From NCBI GenBank assembly GCA_003455945.1, contig DMPQ01000019.1, forward strand, positions 179 to 5,729: a stretch of 5,551 nucleotides of DNA, in the 5' to 3' direction. Both the position numbers and the translations under genes were made by a program. Origin of the DNA: Planctomycetaceae bacterium (GTDB lineage Bacteria; Planctomycetota; Planctomycetia; Pirellulales; Pirellulaceae). This document shows positions 4,514 through 5,551 of the stretch, one piece after another. The number at the start of each line of letters is the position of its first letter. The stretch's first letter is position 1. Under the pieces are notes generated by a model. It was not told where the DNA came from and ran no database searches. It saw only the letters and a program-made list of their open reading frames with translations.

Positions 4514-5551
4514 CTACTCGGCGACGAGTTGTTCGTCGAGCGGGGGTCTCAGTCGGCGAAAGTCGAGCTTGCGTTCGACGGCATGGGCGACGGCGACCAG
4601 GCGCGCTTCATCGAAGAGCCGTCCGGTCAGCGTTTCGGTCGTCGGCATCGGGCGCTCGTCACCGCGGGCGCGCAGGCCGGTCGGCAGGACGATCGACGGA
4701 TGGCCGGTCAGGTTGGTATGTCCGACGTCGGTCTGACTGACGTACAGATCGACGGTCGACATCAGCGTTTCCATTCGCGTCTGGAGTCGCGACCTAGCTC
4801 GCATCATCTGGACGTACTCGACGGCCGAGGTGAAGCGAGCGGCGCGGAAGATCCCTCCCCACGCGTTGAGTCCTTCATCGTCCCCTCGCTCGGTCAGTTC
4901 GTGGAACATCGCCGCCGCTTCGATCTCGAGCAGATGGACCATCGCCCAGACCGGCAGTTCCTCGGGGAGCTCGATCTCGATCAATGTCGCTCCCAGGTCT
5001 TCGAGGATCGCGGCAATCGCTCCTTCGTCGCGCAGCGCTCGTGGCTCGCTGTCGTCGTCGCGTCGACGGGTTCGCACGACGCCGACCTTCAGCGACGCGA
5101 AGTCGATCGACGGTGGCCATTCGAGCGGTCGGTCGACCGCCGTCCGATCGATTCCGTCGGCGCCGTGGATCGCGGCCAGGACGAGCATCGTGTCCTGAGC
5201 ACTTCGGCAGATCGGTCCGATCTTGTCCATGGTCCAGGAGAGCGGCATGCAACCGGCGCGGCTGACTCGACCGAACGTCGGACGGAGACCGACGGTGCCG
5301 CACCGGCGACTGGGCGAGACGATGCTGCCGAGCGTCTCGCTGCCGAGCGCAAACGGGACGAGACCTGCCGCGACGGCCGATGCCGAACCGGCTGAGCTGC
5401 CGCTCGAACCTCGCGCGACATCCCACGGGGCTCGCGTCATCCCTCCGAACCATTGGTCCCCCATCGCCAGAGCGCCGAGCGAGAGCTTGGCGACGAGCAC
5501 CGCACCGGCGTCGTCCAGTCGTTTCGCGACGGTCGCCGCCGTCTCGAACTG
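4514..5551 (-). CDS. Amidase-signature family enzyme (GatA-like amidase), C-terminal part (5' truncated)
   Basis: This enzyme hydrolyses or transfers amide groups using a Ser-cisSer-Lys triad. The frame is open to the right edge; residues are numbered from the first codon in the window (5551-5549), and 345 are visible. By alignment with GatA, 'GSSAGSASAVAAG' (51-63) holds the cis-Ser at 52 and 'GSETLGSIVSP' (70-80) holds the nucleophile Ser at 76. The spacing of 24 is as in GatA. The catalytic Lys ('KD' motif) should lie about 20-25 residues beyond the edge; K22 in 'VLVAKLSLG' is the conserved non-catalytic Lys. The usual DTGGSIR is altered to ETLGSIV. 'VGLRPTFGRVSRAG', 'SWTMDKIGPICRS', 'TNLTGHPSIVLPTG' and 'TGRLFDEARLVAVAHAVE' are further family blocks. 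This type is usually annotated simply as amidase rather than true GatA, and no gatB or gatC is visible. The substrate is unknown. A GTG at 5500 is only an internal codon. Confidence 0.92.
   Translation of the reverse strand, partial: QFETAATVAKRLDDAGAVLVAKLSLGALAMGDQWFGGMTRAPWDVARGSSGSSAGSASAVAAGLVPFALGSETLGSIVSPSRRCGTVGLRPTFGRVSRAGCMPLSWTMDKIGPICRSAQDTMLVLAAIHGADGIDRTAVDRPLEWPPSIDFASLKVGVVRTRRRDDDSEPRALRDEGAIAAILEDLGATLIEIELPEELPVWAMVHLLEIEAAAMFHELTERGDDEGLNAWGGIFRAARFTSAVEYVQMMRARSRLQTRMETLMSTVDLYVSQTDVGHTNLTGHPSIVLPTGLRARGDERPMPTTETLTGRLFDEARLVAVAHAVERKLDFRRLRPPLDEQLVAE

Noticed and set aside
4426..4740. Open frame on + with 'NHRGHRGHRE'
   Set aside because: It is a direct translation of the 9-nt repeat units followed by antisense of the amidase.
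4529..5395. Long 288-codon open frame antisense to the amidase
   Set aside because: The opposite strand has clear amidase-signature motifs; long shadow frames are expected in GC-rich DNA.

Overview
The window looks like a stretch of a GC-rich planctomycete chromosome. Three things suggest this: a His-rich lipoprotein of a type I remember from Rhodopirellula-like genomes next to a heavy-metal RND pump; two copies of a palindromic intergenic repeat that often produces spurious 'HRGHRGHRE'-type ORFs in such genomes; and an amidase of the 'GSET.GSIVSP...SW.MDKIGPI' type. These are memory-based family resemblances; no search was run.

Layout. Positions 2-1204 (+) hold the C-terminal part of a CusA/CzcA-type heavy-metal RND efflux pump, cut by the left edge. 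Positions 1310-1843 (+) hold a small His-rich lipoprotein, probably part of the same metal-efflux unit, followed by a weak intrinsic-terminator-like hairpin (1856-1873). Positions 2024-2662 (+) encode a secreted 212-aa protein I do not recognise, with a strong nested stem-loop in its leader (1942-1988). Positions 2804-3613 (+) encode a membrane fatty-acid-hydroxylase/sterol-desaturase family protein with all three histidine clusters; a second nested hairpin (2734-2775) lies just upstream. Positions 3810-4403 (+) encode an unrecognised membrane protein with about six hydrophobic segments. Positions 4514-5551 (-) hold the C-terminal part of an amidase-signature enzyme, convergent with the rest and cut by the right edge.

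The most striking non-coding signal is a pair of roughly 80-bp palindromic elements (about 3636-3715 and 4420-4500) flanking the 211/197-codon membrane-protein gene. Their asymmetric loops show that the second copy is inverted relative to the first, yet a 12-bp sequence on the left of each is in the same orientation. Both follow closely behind stop codons, as expected of REP/MITE-like elements that also mark transcript ends.

Functionally, only the first two genes clearly belong together (metal export across the envelope). The remaining genes show no shared pathway. I see no tRNA, rRNA, CRISPR array, transposase or phage gene, and nothing that amounts to a convincing new multi-gene system.
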